Positions 21,898 to 23,183 of a stretch of 23,183 bases of DNA are shown piece after piece. The DNA lies in the NCBI GenBank assembly GCA_045810265.1, contig JBJMWF010000398.1:1-23183 (forward strand), read 5' to 3'. Source of the DNA: Scleromatobacter sp045810265 (GTDB taxonomy: Bacteria; Pseudomonadota; Gammaproteobacteria; Burkholderiales; Burkholderiaceae_C). The translations under genes were made by a program, and so were the position numbers. The stretch's first letter is position 1. The number at the start of each line of letters is the position of its first letter. The notes beneath the pieces were generated by a model. The model was not told the origin of the DNA, made no database searches, and saw only the letters and a program-made list of their open reading frames with translations.

Positions 21898-23183
21898 TCA
21901 GAACAACTTGGTGAACATCCAGTACAGGCTGCCGGACAGCAGCACGGCGGCCGGCAGGGTCAGCACCCAGGCCATGGCCAGGTTGCGGATCGTGGACCAT
22001 TGCAGGCCGGAACGGTTGGCGGCCATGGTGCCGGCGACGCCCGACGACAGCACGTGCGTGGTCGACACCGGCAGGCCGAAGTTGTCGGCCAGCCCGATGG
22101 TGAACATCGCCACGAGTTCGGCCGACATGCCCTGCGCGTAGGTCAGGTGCGTCTTGCCGATCTTCTCGCCCACCGTCACGACGATGCGCTTCCAGCCGAC
22201 CATGGTGCCCAGGCCGAGCGCGATCGCCACGGCCACCTTCACCCACAGCGGGATGAACTTGGTGGCGGCGTCGATCTGCTTCTTGAACGCCATCAGGTGC
22301 GTGTGGGTGTCCGGGTCCAGCCTGACGTGCGCATCCTTGTCGACCAGGCGGATGGTCTCGGAGGCCAGGTACATGTCGTTGCGGACGTTGGCGACGGCCG
22401 CGGCCGGCACCTTGGCCAGTGTGTCGTGCTGCTGCACCTGGTCGCCGATCGAGCCGGCGATGGCGGCCAGCGCGGGCAGGGTGGTCGGCTCGACCGCCTT
22501 GGTGCGGACATAGCGTGACAGCGTCGCGCGCGCGTCCGCCGGCGTGGCGCCGGGCGAGGTGCGCTCGAGCGAGGCCTGGGCCACGTGGGCGATGGTCGCG
22601 AACTGGGTGGTCTGGTCGGCCGGCATGGCGCGGTTCAGTGCATACGAGATCGGCACCGTGCCGACCAGGATCAGCATGATCAGGCCCATGCCCTTCTGGC
22701 CGTCGTTCGAGCCGTGCGAGAACGACACGCCGGTGCAGGTCAGCACCAGCAGCGCGCGGATCCACAGCGGCGGCGGCGCGGAGCCCTTGGGTGCCTCGTA
22801 GAGCGCCTTGTTGCGGACCAGGACGCGCAGCGCAAGGAGCAGCAGCGCCGAGACGCCGAAGCCCACCAGCGGCGACAGCAGCAGCGAGTAGCCGATCTTG
22901 ACCGCCTGCGCCCAGTCGACGCCGCTGGTGCCGTCGCGGCCATGCATCAGTGCATTGGCCACGCCCACGCCGATGATGGAGCCGATCAGCGTGTGCGACG
23001 ACGAGGCCGGCAGGCCCAGCGCCCAGGTGCCCAGGTTCCACACGATGGCGGCGATCAGCAGCGCGAACACCATCGCGAAGCCCGCGCTCGAACCGACCTG
23101 CAGGATCAGCTCGACCGGCAGCAGCGAGACGATGCCGAAGGCCACCGCGCCGCTGGAAACCAGCACGCCCAGGAAGTTGAACA
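21898..23183 (-). CDS. PiT-family inorganic phosphate permease (5' end missing)
   Basis: The frame is open to the right edge and reads FNFLGVLVSSGAVAFG there, so the N-terminal part, with the first signature, lies outside the window. The visible 428 or so codons show many membrane helices and the family motifs LPASSSHTLIGSIIG and GVSFSHGSNDGQKGMG. A long hydrophilic central loop (about 22250-22620, with DKDAHVRLDPDTHTH) follows, then the C-terminal signature GLPVSTTHVLSSGVAGTMA. It is a low-affinity, ion-coupled phosphate (or metal-phosphate) importer of the inner membrane, like PitA. The long loop is normal for the bacterial PitA type. It is the first visible gene of the two-gene unit with ppk2. 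Confidence 0.93.
   Translation of the reverse strand, partial: FNFLGVLVSSGAVAFGIVSLLPVELILQVGSSAGFAMVFALLIAAIVWNLGTWALGLPASSSHTLIGSIIGVGVANALMHGRDGTSGVDWAQAVKIGYSLLLSPLVGFGVSALLLLALRVLVRNKALYEAPKGSAPPPLWIRALLVLTCTGVSFSHGSNDGQKGMGLIMLILVGTVPISYALNRAMPADQTTQFATIAHVAQASLERTSPGATPADARATLSRYVRTKAVEPTTLPALAAIAGSIGDQVQQHDTLAKVPAAAVANVRNDMYLASETIRLVDKDAHVRLDPDTHTHLMAFKKQIDAATKFIPLWVKVAVAIALGLGTMVGWKRIVVTVGEKIGKTHLTYAQGMSAELVAMFTIGLADNFGLPVSTTHVLSSGVAGTMAANRSGLQWSTIRNLAMAWVLTLPAAVLLSGSLYWMFTKLF

Noticed and set aside
22250..22620. Hydrophilic insertion in the PiT permease as a possible foreign domain
   Set aside because: A long central loop is normal in bacterial PitA-type permeases, and no separate domain is recognisable in it.

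Overview
The window is high-GC chromosomal DNA from a Proteobacterium. It is most likely a Betaproteobacterium of the Burkholderiales type, with a GC-rich Xanthomonadales relative not excluded. This rests on the AcnD/PrpF branch of the 2-methylcitrate cycle, the divergent metR/metE pair, and a ParD-like/methionine aminopeptidase pair. It is inference from gene content; no rRNA or other phylogenetic marker is present. I see no phage, insertion sequence, tRNA, rRNA or CRISPR array. Most of it is ordinary, densely packed core or accessory metabolism.

Layout. (1) 1-4089, + strand: the 3' part of the propionate (2-methylcitrate) operon. It holds acnD (cut by the left edge), prpF, and an isocitrate lyase/PEP mutase-family lyase. 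(2) 4090-4860: a repeat-rich patch containing one small uncharacterised gene (4287-4538, -) flanked by several imperfect hairpins of REP type. (3) 4861-8193: divergent metR (-) and metE (+) with a candidate operator and promoter between them, then an SRPBCC protein and an overlapping GNAT acetyltransferase (8281-9329, +). (4) 9335-11533, -: a membrane hybrid histidine kinase. (5) 11632-16031, +: a run of three peptidases. They are a cytoplasmic HtrA-like protease, a methionine aminopeptidase preceded by an overlapping ParD-like gene, and a secreted prolyl oligopeptidase. (6) 16078-18421: a secreted TPR protein (-) divergent from a CorA/ZntB-type transporter (+). (7) 18436-20962: a methanethiol S-methyltransferase (mddA, -) divergent from a BTAD-regulator/alpha-beta-hydrolase fusion (+). 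(8) 20969-23183, -: a PiT phosphate permease (cut by the right edge) followed 14 bp later by a PPK2 polyphosphate kinase.

How the genes work together. AcnD and PrpF turn 2-methylcitrate into a substrate for a methylisocitrate-type lyase. MetR and MetE form the cobalamin-independent methionine branch. MddA methylates methanethiol, a methionine breakdown product, to dimethyl sulfide. PiT and PPK2 couple phosphate uptake to polyphosphate/nucleotide exchange. The least ordinary parts are the ParD-like/MetAP pair, with a palindromic operator-like site in front of it; the BTAD-hydrolase fusion with an apparently leaderless start; and the cluster of related hairpins at 4630-4857.
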